Assembly: GCA_027083715.1 (NCBI GenBank)
Contig: JALWNR010000543.1
Span: forward strand, 1-12,848
Direction of reading: 5' to 3'
Source: Bacteroidales bacterium
GTDB lineage: Bacteria; Bacteroidota; Bacteroidia; Bacteroidales; NBLH01
DNA length: 12,848 bases
This document shows positions 1 to 6,905 of the stretch, piece by piece. How positions within the stretch are numbered: the stretch's first letter is position 1; each line of letters begins with the position of its first letter. The position numbers and the translations under genes are program-made. A model generated the notes under the pieces. That model searched no databases. It was not told the DNA's origin and was given only the letters and a program-made list of their open reading frames with translations.

Positions 1-571
1 CTCTGTCCATAGTGTAATATCTGCCAATAAGTGTGGCAATGGTTCCATTACTGTTTTGCAGGTGATTTTCTAAATTTTTAATGTATCCTAAACCGCTTTT
101 GGGGTCAGTATCGCGCCCGTCAGTAATTGCATGAATATATACATTATTTAAACCATAGTCTTTGGTTAGGTCGCAAAGTTTATACAGATGAGTATCTAAT
201 GAATGCACTCCACCATCAGAAATCAATCCGATAAAATGAACTTTTTTATTGTTTTCTTTAGCGTAGCTAAAAGCTTCTTTTAATGCTGGATTTTCAGCAA
301 TACTACCGTCTTCAATAGCTTTGTTAATTCTCACCAAATCCTGATAAACAATACGTCCGGCACCAATGTTCATGTGTCCTACTTCTGAGTTTCCCATTTG
401 TCCTTTCGGAAGGCCTACATTTTCGCCATCGGTTAAAAGGTATGAATTAGGGTATTTTTTATATAAACTGTCAATATAAGGAGTTTCGCCATTGGCAATG
501 ACATCTGCTTTTGTTCCGTTTCCTTTTCCCCAACCATCGAGGATAATTAAGATAAATTTTTTATTTTTCAT
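1..571 (-). CDS. gpmI: 2,3-bisphosphoglycerate-independent phosphoglycerate mutase, N-terminal 190 residues (3' end outside window)
   Basis: This enzyme interconverts 3- and 2-phosphoglycerate in cytosolic glycolysis and gluconeogenesis, using two Mn ions and a phosphoserine intermediate. Starting at the ATG at 571, the protein opens with [10 protein letters not shown], giving metal ligand Asp12. The phosphoserine loop [10 protein letters not shown] places the catalytic Ser at residue 62. SDGGVH gives His123, TDGRD lies at 150-154, and GRYYTMDR at 183-190 supplies substrate-binding arginines. These positions match family numbering almost exactly, which supports the start codon. About 510 residues are expected, so roughly 320 lie beyond base 1. 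The visible part has no frameshift. The gene is divergent from the toxin-antitoxin pair. A -7 element on the minus strand at 600-607 implies a leader of about 25 nt. The identification is firm from the motifs. Confidence 0.97.
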   Translation of the reverse strand, partial: MKNKKFILIILDGWGKGNGTKADVIANGETPYIDSLYKKYPNSYLLTDGENVGLPKGQMGNSEVGHMNIGAGRIVYQDLVRINKAIEDGSIAENPALKEAFSYAKENNKKVHFIGLISDGGVHSLDTHLYKLCDLTKDYGLNNVYIHAITDGRDTDPKSGLGYIKNLENHLQNSNGTIATLIGRYYTMDR

Positions 572-599
572 ATTTTATTTGTTAGTTGTTACGAACCCG

Positions 600-607
600 C
601 AAAAATA
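600..607 (-). promoter_or_regulatory. Candidate -7 promoter element for gpmI
   Basis: Read on the minus strand this is TATTTTTG, an exact match to the Bacteroidota -7 consensus TAnnTTTG, 29 bases upstream of the gpmI ATG. There is no TTG at the usual 19-nt spacing, so the -33 half is not supported and the call rests on the octamer and its position. Confidence 0.45.
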
Positions 608-642
608 GGAATTTATTTAATCGAAAAGTGTTAATTATTTGT

Positions 643-709
643 TAAATTTGAATACTATCAGAGTATATTTCATATTTATTAAAAAAATGAACAATTATTC
701 GTATATTTG
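643..709 (+). promoter_or_regulatory. Two candidate -7 elements for the toxin-antitoxin operon
   Basis: TAAATTTG (643-650) and TATATTTG (702-709) both match TAnnTTTG exactly on the plus strand upstream of the antitoxin ATG at 781. Neither has a perfect TTG at the -33 position; the first has TCG there and the second TAA. The nearer one would give a leader of about 65 nt. A GGAGG at 734-738 is too far from the ATG to act as its ribosome-binding site. Confidence 0.4.
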
Positions 710-780
710 TGTAAATCGTTTTAAAGCAATATTGGAGGTTTACTTTAATAAAAACGAAAAAATAAATAAAATAACTTGCG

Positions 781-963
781 ATGTTAACAAAAGTAAAACT
801 TAGAGAGCAGATTGATCGTTTACCGGATGAGTTTTCAATAGATGAATTAATTGAAAAGTTGATACTAATTGAAAAGATTGAAAATGGGATGGAGCAATCT
901 GAAAAAGGTGAAGTAATTTCAGATGATGAAATGGAAAAAGAAATAGAAAAATGGTTCGAATAA
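781..963 (+). CDS. Putative type II antitoxin (60 aa)
   Basis: This 60-residue, strongly acidic and predicted helical protein carries the block SIDELIEKLILIEKIENG at 19-36, followed by an acidic tail (EVISDDEMEKEIEKWFE). This layout, with an N-terminal dimerising or DNA-binding part and a charged tail that wraps the toxin, is typical of small antitoxins paired with RelE/ParE toxins in Bacteroidota. No classical ribbon-helix-helix or Phd signature is clear by eye, so I assign no family name. The main support is context: its last 13 bases overlap the start of a RelE/ParE-type toxin, implying translational coupling and antitoxin-first expression. Autoregulation by the complex is expected from family behaviour, but I see no obvious operator palindrome. 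Confidence 0.75.
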   Translation: MLTKVKLREQIDRLPDEFSIDELIEKLILIEKIENGMEQSEKGEVISDDEMEKEIEKWFE

Positions 964-1250
964 ATTGGACGTATCAAGCAAAGGATGATTTAAAGTCAAT
1001 AGCTGAATACATATCAAGAGATTCCAAACAATATGCTAAACTTCAAGTTATTAGATTAAAAAACAGAACAAAAATATTAAAGCAGCATATTCATTCGGGA
1101 AAAATCGTAGAGGAAATTAACAGAGAAGATATAAGAGAACTCATTGAAGGAAGTTACAGAATTATTTATAAAATAGTAGATGAAAAACAAGTCGATATAT
1201 TGACTGTTCATCATTCAGCAAGAGATTTATCGAAAAAGAGAATCGAGTAA
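951..1250 (+). CDS. RelE/ParE-superfamily toxin (99 aa)
   Basis: The protein has the superfamily hallmarks in order. An N-terminal beta strand (RINWTYQAKDDL) is followed by the helix SIAEYISRDS at 16-25, the central REL-containing block around DIRELIEGSYRIIYKI, and a terminal strand with a VHHSARDL tail. The spacing and the G-x-Y-R-I-I-Y motif are closer to ParE, whose members poison DNA gyrase, than to ribosome-dependent RelE. However, the target cannot be decided from sequence. The length of 99 residues is normal. The ATG at 951 overlaps the antitoxin's end (stop 961-963) in another frame, so the two are one transcription unit with coupled translation. The reading frame is intact, with no sign of decay. 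It is likely a stability or stress module; whether it is active is unknown. Confidence 0.88.
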   Translation: MVRINWTYQAKDDLKSIAEYISRDSKQYAKLQVIRLKNRTKILKQHIHSGKIVEEINREDIRELIEGSYRIIYKIVDEKQVDILTVHHSARDLSKKRIE

Positions 1251-1303
1251 AAACTCCACGTTTTCGGATGAAAAAATAAGCTTTTTATGATATTTTTGCT
1301 GCA

Positions 1304-1437
1304 AACCTTAAATCCACAAACCAGTGTCCCCCCCCCTTTAATTAACAGGCATTTACAAACAAAACGGGTTCACTTTAAACCCGATAGTGATACAATGATT
1401 GTCAGTGTTTTTAATATAGGTTTGTGGATTTTTGGTT
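1304..1437. repeat. Inverted repeat, 19-bp arms (17/19), around a C9 tract
   Basis: The left arm at 1304-1322 and the right arm at 1419-1437 are reverse complements at 17 of 19 positions. They share a perfect 13-bp core, AAATCCACAAACC at 1310-1322 and its complement at 1419-1431. The 96-bp spacer contains nine consecutive C (1328-1336), very unusual in this AT-rich DNA, and an internal GC hairpin at 1365-1383. Candidate explanations are a miniature inverted-repeat element, a recombinase-invertible segment, or a protein-binding or cruciform site. No target-site duplication is evident, and no TAnnTTTG element lies inside the spacer. Confidence 0.6.
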
Positions 1438-1448
1438 CAAAAAAACAC

Positions 1449-1478
1449 TTGCCCGATAATTACTTTATCATACCTTTG
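1449..1478 (+). promoter_or_regulatory. Promoter of the MutS-like gene (TTG-N19-TACCTTTG)
   Basis: TTG at 1449-1451, a 19-nt spacer and TACCTTTG at 1471-1478 match the Bacteroidota -33/-7 consensus completely. The -7 element ends only 14 bases before the ATG at 1493, so the mRNA leader would be about 10 nt, too short for a standard ribosome-binding site. It sits just downstream of the inverted repeat at 1304-1437. Confidence 0.8.
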
Positions 1479-1492
1479 TTGAAAAAACAAAT

Positions 1493-3349
1493 ATGAATAA
1501 GCTTCAACAAAAATATTCTTCTCGTTTGGATAAATTCAAGACCGAATTAAATGAAATAAAACGTAAAAACTATTGGGTTTCGGCTTTGCGCCTGATTATT
1601 TTTCTGTCGGCAATTGCACTTAGTTTTATTATTGGAAAATCCGGCATTAATACTATTCTTTGGGTAAATTTTATAGCTTTAATTCCATTTTTATATTTGG
1701 TACGGGTTAATGTGCGCAATCAACAAAAGATTGCTTTGTTAAAAAACTTGGTAAAAATTAACGAAGATGAACTAAAAGCCTTATCCGGTAATTTTTCAGT
1801 ATTTCCGGCAGGTATGGAATATCTTGATTACGACCATCCTTTTACTTATGATTTGGATATTTTCGGTGAGGCTTCAATTTATCAATCATTAAACCGCACA
1901 TGTACAAAAGGTGGAGCTGACCGACTTGCTGATTTTTTAAAAAATCCTTTGCTTAATATACAAAGTATATTAAATCGTCAGCAGGCGGTAAATGAGCTTT
2001 CGGCAAAACTCGACTGGCGACAAAATTTTCAGGCAACAGGTAATATTATTATGGAAAATGAGGAAGAAACCGATGATTATTCTTCGTGGTTTTCACTAAA
2101 AAATAAATTAAATAGAGATGCTGATTTTCATAAAGAGATTATTGATTGGATAAATTCAGGCTTTTATTTCAGTAAGATTAAAATATTACCTTTTTTGTTA
2201 ATTGTCTTGCCAATGTTTTCGGTTACAGCATTAATTTTCACCATTTTAGGTTTATTTCCTTTTATGGGTTTAGTCTTGGTAGTGTTGTTTATGTTGGCAG
2301 TTGTAGGTCTTTTTAATAAAAAAATAATGGAGATGCATGCGCGTATTGGAAAGAAAGTAAAGATTCTTGATAAATACGAAAGGTTATTGAGGAGTATTGA
2401 AAATGAAAGTTTTAAATCTAAGGATTTAAAAGACTTGATAACAGACAATCATAAAGGAGCGCAAAAGCCTTCGTCAGAATTGAAAAAACTTAAAAAATTA
2501 GCGGGGATGTTGGATAATAGATTAAATCTTGTATTCATAATTTTTGCTGACGGATTTCTCTTATGGGACTTACAGATTGTTTTAAGATTAGAAAAATGGC
2601 GAGAAAAGAACCATGAAAATATTGAAAAATGGTTTCAGGCTATTTATCAATTCGATGCACTAAACAGTTTGGCAAATTTGGCACATAACCATCCGGCTTT
2701 TGTTATGCCTAAACCTGTTGAAGGTGCGTTTTATTTGAAAATGCAAGCCGGAGGACATCCGCTATTGGATGAAAAAATACGTATTGACAATGATTTTTCA
2801 ATAAACGGATACAGCCAAATACGTATCATTACCGGAGCCAACATGGCAGGTAAAAGCACTTTTTTGCGCACTATGGGAGTAAACTTGATTTTGGCAATGG
2901 CGGGTAGTGTAGTTTGTGCGCGTGAATTTAAATTTGTCCCTGTGGCATTGCATACAAGTGTACGAACCAATGACTCGCTGCAAAAGCATGAATCCTATTT
3001 TTATGCTGAACTGAAAAGACTGAAATCAATAATTGAACAACTAGAAACCGGCAAAAAACTTTTTGTTATTGTTGATGAAATGCTGCGCGGAACAAATTCA
3101 AAAGACAAGCATTTGGGTTCGGCAGCATTAATTGAACGACTTATTAAATTACAAGCATCGGGTTTGATAGCCACACACGATATTGAATTAGGCAAAATGA
3201 TTGAAAAATATCCACAAAATATTGAAAATTACCGTTTTGAAGTTGATATAAAAGACAATGAGCTGTTTTTTGATTATAAAATAAAAATCGGTATCAGCCA
3301 AAATTTAAACGCTATGTTTTTAATGAAAAAAATGGGAATTGTGGAGTAA
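1493..3349 (+). CDS. Membrane-anchored MutS-family ATPase
   Basis: The C-terminal third is a MutS-type ABC ATPase: Walker A GANMAGKS at 448-455, Walker B VIVDEM with Asp528 and Glu529 followed by the signature-like LRGTNSKDKHLG, and the switch ATHD at 560-563. Unlike mismatch-repair MutS, the N-terminus has no mismatch-recognition domain or Phe-X-Glu motif. Instead there are two predicted transmembrane segments (about 28-47 and 53-70) and a second hydrophobic hairpin (about 232-253 and 256-274), with a helical core-like region between it and the ATPase. The 618 residues are also shorter than the roughly 850 of MutS1. Related membrane MutS homologues occur widely in Bacteroidota without, to my knowledge, a settled function. 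The ATG at 1493 fits the promoter immediately upstream. The small membrane ORF 11 bases downstream is probably co-transcribed. Automated labels of 'DNA mismatch repair protein MutS' would be misleading. Confidence 0.9.
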   Translation: MNKLQQKYSSRLDKFKTELNEIKRKNYWVSALRLIIFLSAIALSFIIGKSGINTILWVNFIALIPFLYLVRVNVRNQQKIALLKNLVKINEDELKALSGNFSVFPAGMEYLDYDHPFTYDLDIFGEASIYQSLNRTCTKGGADRLADFLKNPLLNIQSILNRQQAVNELSAKLDWRQNFQATGNIIMENEEETDDYSSWFSLKNKLNRDADFHKEIIDWINSGFYFSKIKILPFLLIVLPMFSVTALIFTILGLFPFMGLVLVVLFMLAVVGLFNKKIMEMHARIGKKVKILDKYERLLRSIENESFKSKDLKDLITDNHKGAQKPSSELKKLKKLAGMLDNRLNLVFIIFADGFLLWDLQIVLRLEKWREKNHENIEKWFQAIYQFDALNSLANLAHNHPAFVMPKPVEGAFYLKMQAGGHPLLDEKIRIDNDFSINGYSQIRIITGANMAGKSTFLRTMGVNLILAMAGSVVCAREFKFVPVALHTSVRTNDSLQKHESYFYAELKRLKSIIEQLETGKKLFVIVDEMLRGTNSKDKHLGSAALIERLIKLQASGLIATHDIELGKMIEKYPQNIENYRFEVDIKDNELFFDYKIKIGISQNLNAMFLMKKMGIVE

Positions 3350-3360
3350 TTATAAAGATT

Positions 3361-3729
3361 ATGAAGCCTGAGAAATCAAACATTATTCGAATTATTTTAT
3401 GGCTTGTTATGCTTATTGACGGAGCTGTTTTGGGAATTTATTTTAATAAAATCTCCTTTTCCGAATTATTTGATAGTCTAATATTTCATGCCATTAGTTT
3501 TGCATTTGGCTATATTTTGCTACGTATGGTGTTAAAAGCTGCCCGTATGTTTGGACGGCTTTTTTTTATTGGCTCGAAGACTAAAATGTCAATTGTATAT
3601 TACATTATTGTATTTTTCAAAAATTATTTTAACAAAATCTTGCTATTTAAAATAAAATATCTAATTTTGCAGGCTCATTATGGAGTGGTAAATATAATAA
3701 ACAGAAAAGAATATGTATTTAACAACTGA
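3361..3729 (+). CDS. Small membrane ORF, probably the remnant of a larger membrane protein gene
   Basis: The frame starts 11 bases after the MutS-like stop. Its first 65 or so residues read as real protein: a basic start, then hydrophobic helices IIRIILWLVMLIDGAVLGIY and LIFHAISFAFGYILLRMVL. They resemble what I recall of the N-terminus of isoprenylcysteine carboxyl methyltransferase-like membrane proteins in this phylum, though this is recollection, not a search. The catalytic C-terminal half of such enzymes (RHPxY region) is absent. After residue 66 the composition shifts to Ile/Phe/Lys/Asn-rich sequence typical of translated intergenic DNA. That stretch contains a T8 run, the complete rpsO promoter at 3640-3669, and an overlap with the rpsO start. 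It is therefore probably a truncated gene whose frame happens to stay open. A genuine 122-residue protein cannot be excluded. Confidence 0.4.
   Translation: MKPEKSNIIRIILWLVMLIDGAVLGIYFNKISFSELFDSLIFHAISFAFGYILLRMVLKAARMFGRLFFIGSKTKMSIVYYIIVFFKNYFNKILLFKIKYLILQAHYGVVNIINRKEYVFNN
3541..3567 (+). terminator. Possible intrinsic terminator inside the small membrane ORF
   Basis: GCCCGT (3541-3546) can pair with ACGGC (3555-3559) with one bulged C around an 8-nt loop, followed directly by eight T (3560-3567). It would end transcripts from the MutS-like promoter before rpsO. The stem is short, so this is tentative; the T run could equally mark a slippage site in a decaying gene. Confidence 0.35.
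3640..3669 (+). promoter_or_regulatory. rpsO promoter (TTG-N19-TAATTTTG)
   Basis: TTG at 3640-3642, a 19-nt spacer and TAATTTTG at 3662-3669 match the Bacteroidota -33/-7 consensus perfectly. The start site would fall around 3674-3677, giving a leader of nearly 40 nt before the rpsO ATG at 3713. The promoter lies within the distal part of the upstream ORF, an argument that this stretch is not protein-coding. Confidence 0.8.
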
Positions 3730-3982
3730 AAAGAAGAAAGAATTTTTCACGACTTACGGTAAATCAGAGTCCGATACCGGTACTTCTGAAGCACAAATTG
3801 CTCTTTTTTCTTATCGCATTAGTCATTTAACAGAGCATCTGAAAAAAAACAGAAAAGATTTCAGTACACAAAGAGCTTTGATTAAGCTTGTTGGTAAAAG
3901 AAGAAGACTTCTTGACTATCTGAAAAGAAAAGATATTGAAAGATATCGTGCAATTGTTAAGTCATTAGGATTAAGAAGATAA
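3713..3982 (+). CDS. rpsO: 30S ribosomal protein S15
   Basis: S15 binds 16S rRNA at the central-domain three-way junction and helps nucleate the small-subunit platform. The 89-residue length is exactly typical. The diagnostic blocks are present in order: the N-terminal helix KKKEFFTTYGKSESDTGTSE, then QIALFSYRISHLTEHLKKN with the conserved H-L-T-E-H-L-K, and KLVGKRRRLLDYLKRKD (RNA contacts), ending with YRAIVKSLGLRR. The ATG at 3713 gives the canonical start. The gene has its own promoter at 3640-3669 and a strong terminator at 3984-4013. It is followed by pnp, the order found in many bacteria, although here the terminator suggests mostly separate transcripts. S15 represses its own translation in several bacteria; I see no obvious mimic structure in the short leader. 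Confidence 0.98.
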   Translation: MYLTTEKKKEFFTTYGKSESDTGTSEAQIALFSYRISHLTEHLKKNRKDFSTQRALIKLVGKRRRLLDYLKRKDIERYRAIVKSLGLRR

Positions 3983-3983
3983 T

Positions 3984-4013
3984 AAAAAAGGGCAATGTTA
4001 ATTGCCTTTTTTT
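3984..4013 (+). terminator. Intrinsic terminator of rpsO
   Basis: GGCAAT (3991-3996) and ATTGCC (4001-4006) form a perfect stem with a GTTA loop. It is preceded by an A-run and followed by seven T (4007-4013), which can extend the stem. It begins two bases after the rpsO stop. The A/T-flanked stem may work in both directions. Confidence 0.9.
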
Positions 4014-4063
4014 ATTCAAGAATATACTTTCACAAGAGGAGATACATTACGTACTACACAGAA

Positions 4064-4098
4064 CTTATGCTATCTTAAGATAGTGTTTTACTCATAAG
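4064..4098. repeat. Nested palindromes upstream of pnp
   Basis: CTATCTTAAGATAG at 4070-4083 is a perfect 14-bp palindrome. It lies just inside a second inverted pair, CTTATG (4064-4069) and CATAAG (4093-4098). As DNA it could be an operator for a dimeric regulator; as RNA, a nested hairpin in a pnp leader. PNPase leaders are structured and autoregulated in E. coli, but by a different arrangement. The best -7 candidate (TATCTTTC at 4137-4144, 7/8) lies downstream, which favours a DNA site. Confidence 0.45.
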
Positions 4099-4177
4099 AA
4101 AAATACCACATATTTTTTAATTAGTACTTTTTTGTATATCTTTCCCTCTTAAAAATTTTAAAATAACACAATAAATT

Positions 4178-6301
4178 ATGTACAATTTATATCAAAAAGA
4201 TATTGATTTGGGTGACGGAAGAATTATCACCCTGGAAACCGGAAAACTGGCAAAACAAGCAGACGGCTCTGTTGTCGTCAAAATGGGAAAAACCATGCTT
4301 CTGGCAACGGTTGTTTCCGCAAAAGAACAAAAACAAGATGCCGATTTTATGCCCTTGTCGGTAGAATATAGAGAAAATTTTTCAGCCGTGGGGCGTTTCC
4401 CCGGCGGATTTTTACGTAGAGAAGGAAGACCCGGCGATAGTGAAATTTTAGTAGCCCGATTAGTGGACAGAGCTTTGCGTCCATTATTTCCTGATGATTA
4501 TCATGCCGAAACTTTCGTTACGGTTAGCCTGATTTCGGGCGATTCGGAAAATATGCCCGATTCTCTGGCAGGATTGGCAGCTTCGGCAGCATTAGCTGTT
4601 TCGGATGTGCCTTTTGAAGGTCCTATTTCTGAGGTACGTGTAGCAAGAATTGATGGTAAGCTGAAAATCAATCCTTCGATGGAAGAAAATGAGCATGCCG
4701 ATATTGACATCATGGTAGCTGCTACACTTAGTGATGTGATGATGGTTGAAGGTGAAATGGACGAAGTATCGGAACAGGAAATGCTCGAAGCAATTCATTT
4801 TGCACACGAAGCGATTAAAGTTCAGTGTCAGGCACAAATTGATATGGCTAAAGACCTGAATGTGGTAAAACGTGACTATGAGCGTGAAGAAAAAAACGAA
4901 GAATTATATCAAAAAATATACGATTTTGCCTATCAACGTGTATATGATGTAGCCAAAAAAGGACTACCCAAACACGAGCGCAGCGATGCTTTCAAACAAA
5001 TTAAAGAGGAATTTGTTGAAACATTGAGCGAAGAAGAACAGGAAGAATTAGGCTTTTTAACCGGAATTTATTTTCACGATGTAGAAAAGAAAGCCGTTCG
5101 CAACTTGCTTTTGGATGAAGGTATCCGTGTGGATGGAAGAAAATCAACTGAAATACGTCCGATTTGGTGCGAGGTGGATTATTTACCTGCCGCACACGGT
5201 TCGGCTATTTTCACCAGAGGTGAAACTCAATCATTAACAACCGTTACTTTGGGTACGCGCCTTGACGAAAAAATTATTGACGAAGCATTGGTACAAGGCA
5301 GAGACCGCTTTTTACTACATTATAATTTCCCTCCTTTCTCAACCGGTGATGCACGTCCTGTGCGTGGTGTAAGCCGCCGCGAAATTGGTCATGGAAATCT
5401 GGCACATCGTGCACTGAAACGTATGTTGCCCGAAGACGAGGATAGTTTGTATGCAATCCGTGTGGTTTCCGACATTTTAGAATCAAACGGTTCTTCGTCA
5501 ATGGCTACGGTTTGTGCAGGAACATTGGCACTTATGGATGCAGGAATCCAAATCAAACGTCCGGTTTCGGGTATTGCTATGGGTTTGATTATGGATAATC
5601 CTGAAAGATATACCGTTTTGTCAGATATTTTAGGTGATGAAGACCACCTTGGTGATATGGACTTTAAAGTAACCGGAACCGATAAAGGGATTACTGCCTG
5701 CCAGATGGATATAAAAATAGACGGAATGTCTTATGAAATTCTGGAAAAAGCATTAAATCAGGCAAAAGAAGGCAGAGCTCATATTTTAGGTAAAATGCTT
5801 GAAACCATTGAGGCTCCGCGTGAAGACTTTAAACCTCATGTTCCGAGAATTGAGAAAATAATTGTTCCCAAGGATATGATTGGTTCAATTATTGGTCCCG
5901 GAGGAAAAATTATTCAGGAAATTCAGGCAGTAAGTAATACAACCATCACTATTGAAGAAAAAGACGAAAAAGGTATTGTACTGATTTCAGGACCTGACAA
6001 AAACAGTATTGAAACAGGTTTAGCAAAAGTTCGTGCTATTGTTGAGGTTCCCGAAATAGGTAGCGTTTATCGCGGCAAGGTAAAATCAATTGTATCGTTT
6101 GGTGCTTTTGTCGAAATTTTACCCGGAAAAGACGGATTATTGCATATTTCGGAAATTGAATGGAAACGTTTAAATTCTGTGGAAGATGTATTGAAAGAAG
6201 GCGAAATGGTAGATGTGAAAATTATTGATATTGATCAAAAATCAGGAAAACTGAAATTATCGCGTAAAGCATTACTTCCAAAACCGGAAAAGAAAGATTA
6301 A
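4178..6301 (+). CDS. pnp: Polyribonucleotide nucleotidyltransferase (PNPase)
   Basis: PNPase is a trimeric 3'-5' phosphorolytic exoribonuclease that degrades mRNA, releasing nucleoside diphosphates; it can also add tails. The 707 residues carry the full architecture. The first RNase PH domain includes the RNA-binding loop FLRREGRP (78-85). An all-helical linker spans about 240-320. The second, catalytic RNase PH domain contains [32 protein letters not shown] and [10 protein letters not shown] at 492-501. The catalytic carboxylates are expected at Asp495 and nearby, by alignment to E. coli Asp486/Asp492. A KH domain carries the GPGG loop at 573-576, and an S1 domain runs from about 628 to 697. 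The gene follows rpsO with its own upstream region and ends at a strong terminator. The ATG at 4178 gives the expected [15 protein letters not shown] start. No anomalies were seen. Confidence 0.98.
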   Translation: MYNLYQKDIDLGDGRIITLETGKLAKQADGSVVVKMGKTMLLATVVSAKEQKQDADFMPLSVEYRENFSAVGRFPGGFLRREGRPGDSEILVARLVDRALRPLFPDDYHAETFVTVSLISGDSENMPDSLAGLAASAALAVSDVPFEGPISEVRVARIDGKLKINPSMEENEHADIDIMVAATLSDVMMVEGEMDEVSEQEMLEAIHFAHEAIKVQCQAQIDMAKDLNVVKRDYEREEKNEELYQKIYDFAYQRVYDVAKKGLPKHERSDAFKQIKEEFVETLSEEEQEELGFLTGIYFHDVEKKAVRNLLLDEGIRVDGRKSTEIRPIWCEVDYLPAAHGSAIFTRGETQSLTTVTLGTRLDEKIIDEALVQGRDRFLLHYNFPPFSTGDARPVRGVSRREIGHGNLAHRALKRMLPEDEDSLYAIRVVSDILESNGSSSMATVCAGTLALMDAGIQIKRPVSGIAMGLIMDNPERYTVLSDILGDEDHLGDMDFKVTGTDKGITACQMDIKIDGMSYEILEKALNQAKEGRAHILGKMLETIEAPREDFKPHVPRIEKIIVPKDMIGSIIGPGGKIIQEIQAVSNTTITIEEKDEKGIVLISGPDKNSIETGLAKVRAIVEVPEIGSVYRGKVKSIVSFGAFVEILPGKDGLLHISEIEWKRLNSVEDVLKEGEMVDVKIIDIDQKSGKLKLSRKALLPKPEKKD

Positions 6302-6321
6302 ATACTTTGACATTATAAATT

Positions 6322-6357
6322 AAAGGATAGCTGGCTAATCTCGGCTGTCCTTTTTTT
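6322..6357 (+). terminator. Intrinsic terminator of pnp
   Basis: AAAGGATAGCT (6322-6332) pairs with GGCTGTCCTTT (6343-6353), an 11-bp stem with two wobble pairs and a 10-nt loop. A run of seven T (6351-6357) follows. It starts 20 bases after the pnp stop codon. Confidence 0.88.
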
Positions 6358-6404
6358 ATTTACAAAATAAACCGTTCAATTTTTAATATAAACTATTGAA
6401 AGTC

Positions 6405-6896
6405 ATGCAAGAATCACTTTGGTATAAAAAACTGGAAAAAACAGCCATTGAGCAAAACGATTTATTGTATAAAAATGATTTTAAGTTTTTTCAGGTAGAT
6501 ACGTTTTTAAAAATGGCACAAAAAATTGATTATTTTGCCGGAGAATGTGATTTTTGTAAAGAGTCGAAGGAAGTATCGGAAGAACTTGCCGAAAACTTGT
6601 TCGATTACCTCAAAGGAGATTTAAAATCGCGCAAAGCATTTGAAAAAAAAATAAATGCCATGCACGATCATTTACGCAAAAAGCACCGTGTTTATCCACC
6701 ATCTTATTTTATATCCTTATACTCTTTGCTGGGTGTAATTCTCGGATTACTGGGAGGTGCACTCATTGCTTATCTTACCATTCCGGGGTTTATGCAACAA
6801 AGCCTTTTATTTGGTTTTGTTATCGGTTTAATTGCCGGACGTATTTTGGGTAAAATAAAAGATAAAAAACAGTTTGAAGCCGGATTAACACTTTAA
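6405..6896 (+). CDS. Conserved-looking small membrane protein with Cys/His cluster, function unknown
   Basis: I do not recognise a named family. I take the ATG at 6405 as the start (163 aa); an in-frame TTG at 6396 would add three residues. The soluble N-terminal part (about 1-100) is charged and helical. It contains CDFC at 48-51 and, 36 residues later, His87, His89 and His94 (MHDHLRKKH), a spacing that could hold a zinc ion. The C-terminus has two predicted membrane helices, about 101-126 (ISLYSLLGVILGLLGGALIA) and 132-151 (LLFGFVIGLIAGRILG), joined by a short Pro-Gly turn, then a basic tail. The predicted topology is a cytoplasmic sensor-like domain on a membrane hairpin. The gene sits between the pnp terminator and a convergent YbjN-like gene, whose end is only nine bases away. 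No clear promoter consensus was found. Confidence 0.8.
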   Translation: MQESLWYKKLEKTAIEQNDLLYKNDFKFFQVDTFLKMAQKIDYFAGECDFCKESKEVSEELAENLFDYLKGDLKSRKAFEKKINAMHDHLRKKHRVYPPSYFISLYSLLGVILGLLGGALIAYLTIPGFMQQSLLFGFVIGLIAGRILGKIKDKKQFEAGLTL

Positions 6897-6905
6897 TGCT
6901 TATTT

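Larger units (their letters stand above)
1251..1492. other. Non-coding interval between the toxin gene and the MutS-like gene
   Basis: No gene is supported here. A short plus-strand frame at 1287-1496 encodes low-complexity, proline-interrupted sequence running through a C9 tract and overlapping the next start, so I treat it as spurious. The interval holds the inverted repeat at 1304-1437, a small hairpin (CGGGTT 1365-1370 pairing with AACCCG 1378-1383) and the promoter at 1449-1478. A strong terminator after the toxin is not visible. Confidence 0.6.

Noticed and set aside
734..738. GGAGG as ribosome-binding site of the antitoxin
   Set aside because: It is more than 40 bases before the ATG at 781 and no start codon with a sensible frame follows it at the right distance.
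642..977. Minus-strand open frame of 111 codons opposite the antitoxin
   Set aside because: Ser/Ile/Phe-rich product that is the antisense shadow of the acidic antitoxin gene; it also covers the promoter region.
1304..1437. Invertible promoter of the Bacteroides capsule-locus type
   Set aside because: The arms have a superficially similar length and spacing, but no TAnnTTTG element lies inside the segment in either direction, the arm sequence does not match the known core I recall, and no invertase gene is in the window. The general question of inversion is kept as a finding.
1287..1496. Plus-strand open frame of 69 codons between the toxin and the MutS-like gene
   Set aside because: It runs through the inverted repeat, the C9 tract and the promoter, has low-complexity composition and overlaps the next start; no family resemblance.
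4125..4134. TACTTTTTTG as a pnp -7 element
   Set aside because: It has two extra T between TA and TTTG relative to the consensus and no TTG at the right distance; the promoter of pnp is left uncertain.
6396..6404. TTG start for the small membrane protein
   Set aside because: The ATG at 6405 is nine bases downstream in frame and is the more likely start; the extra three residues show nothing distinctive.
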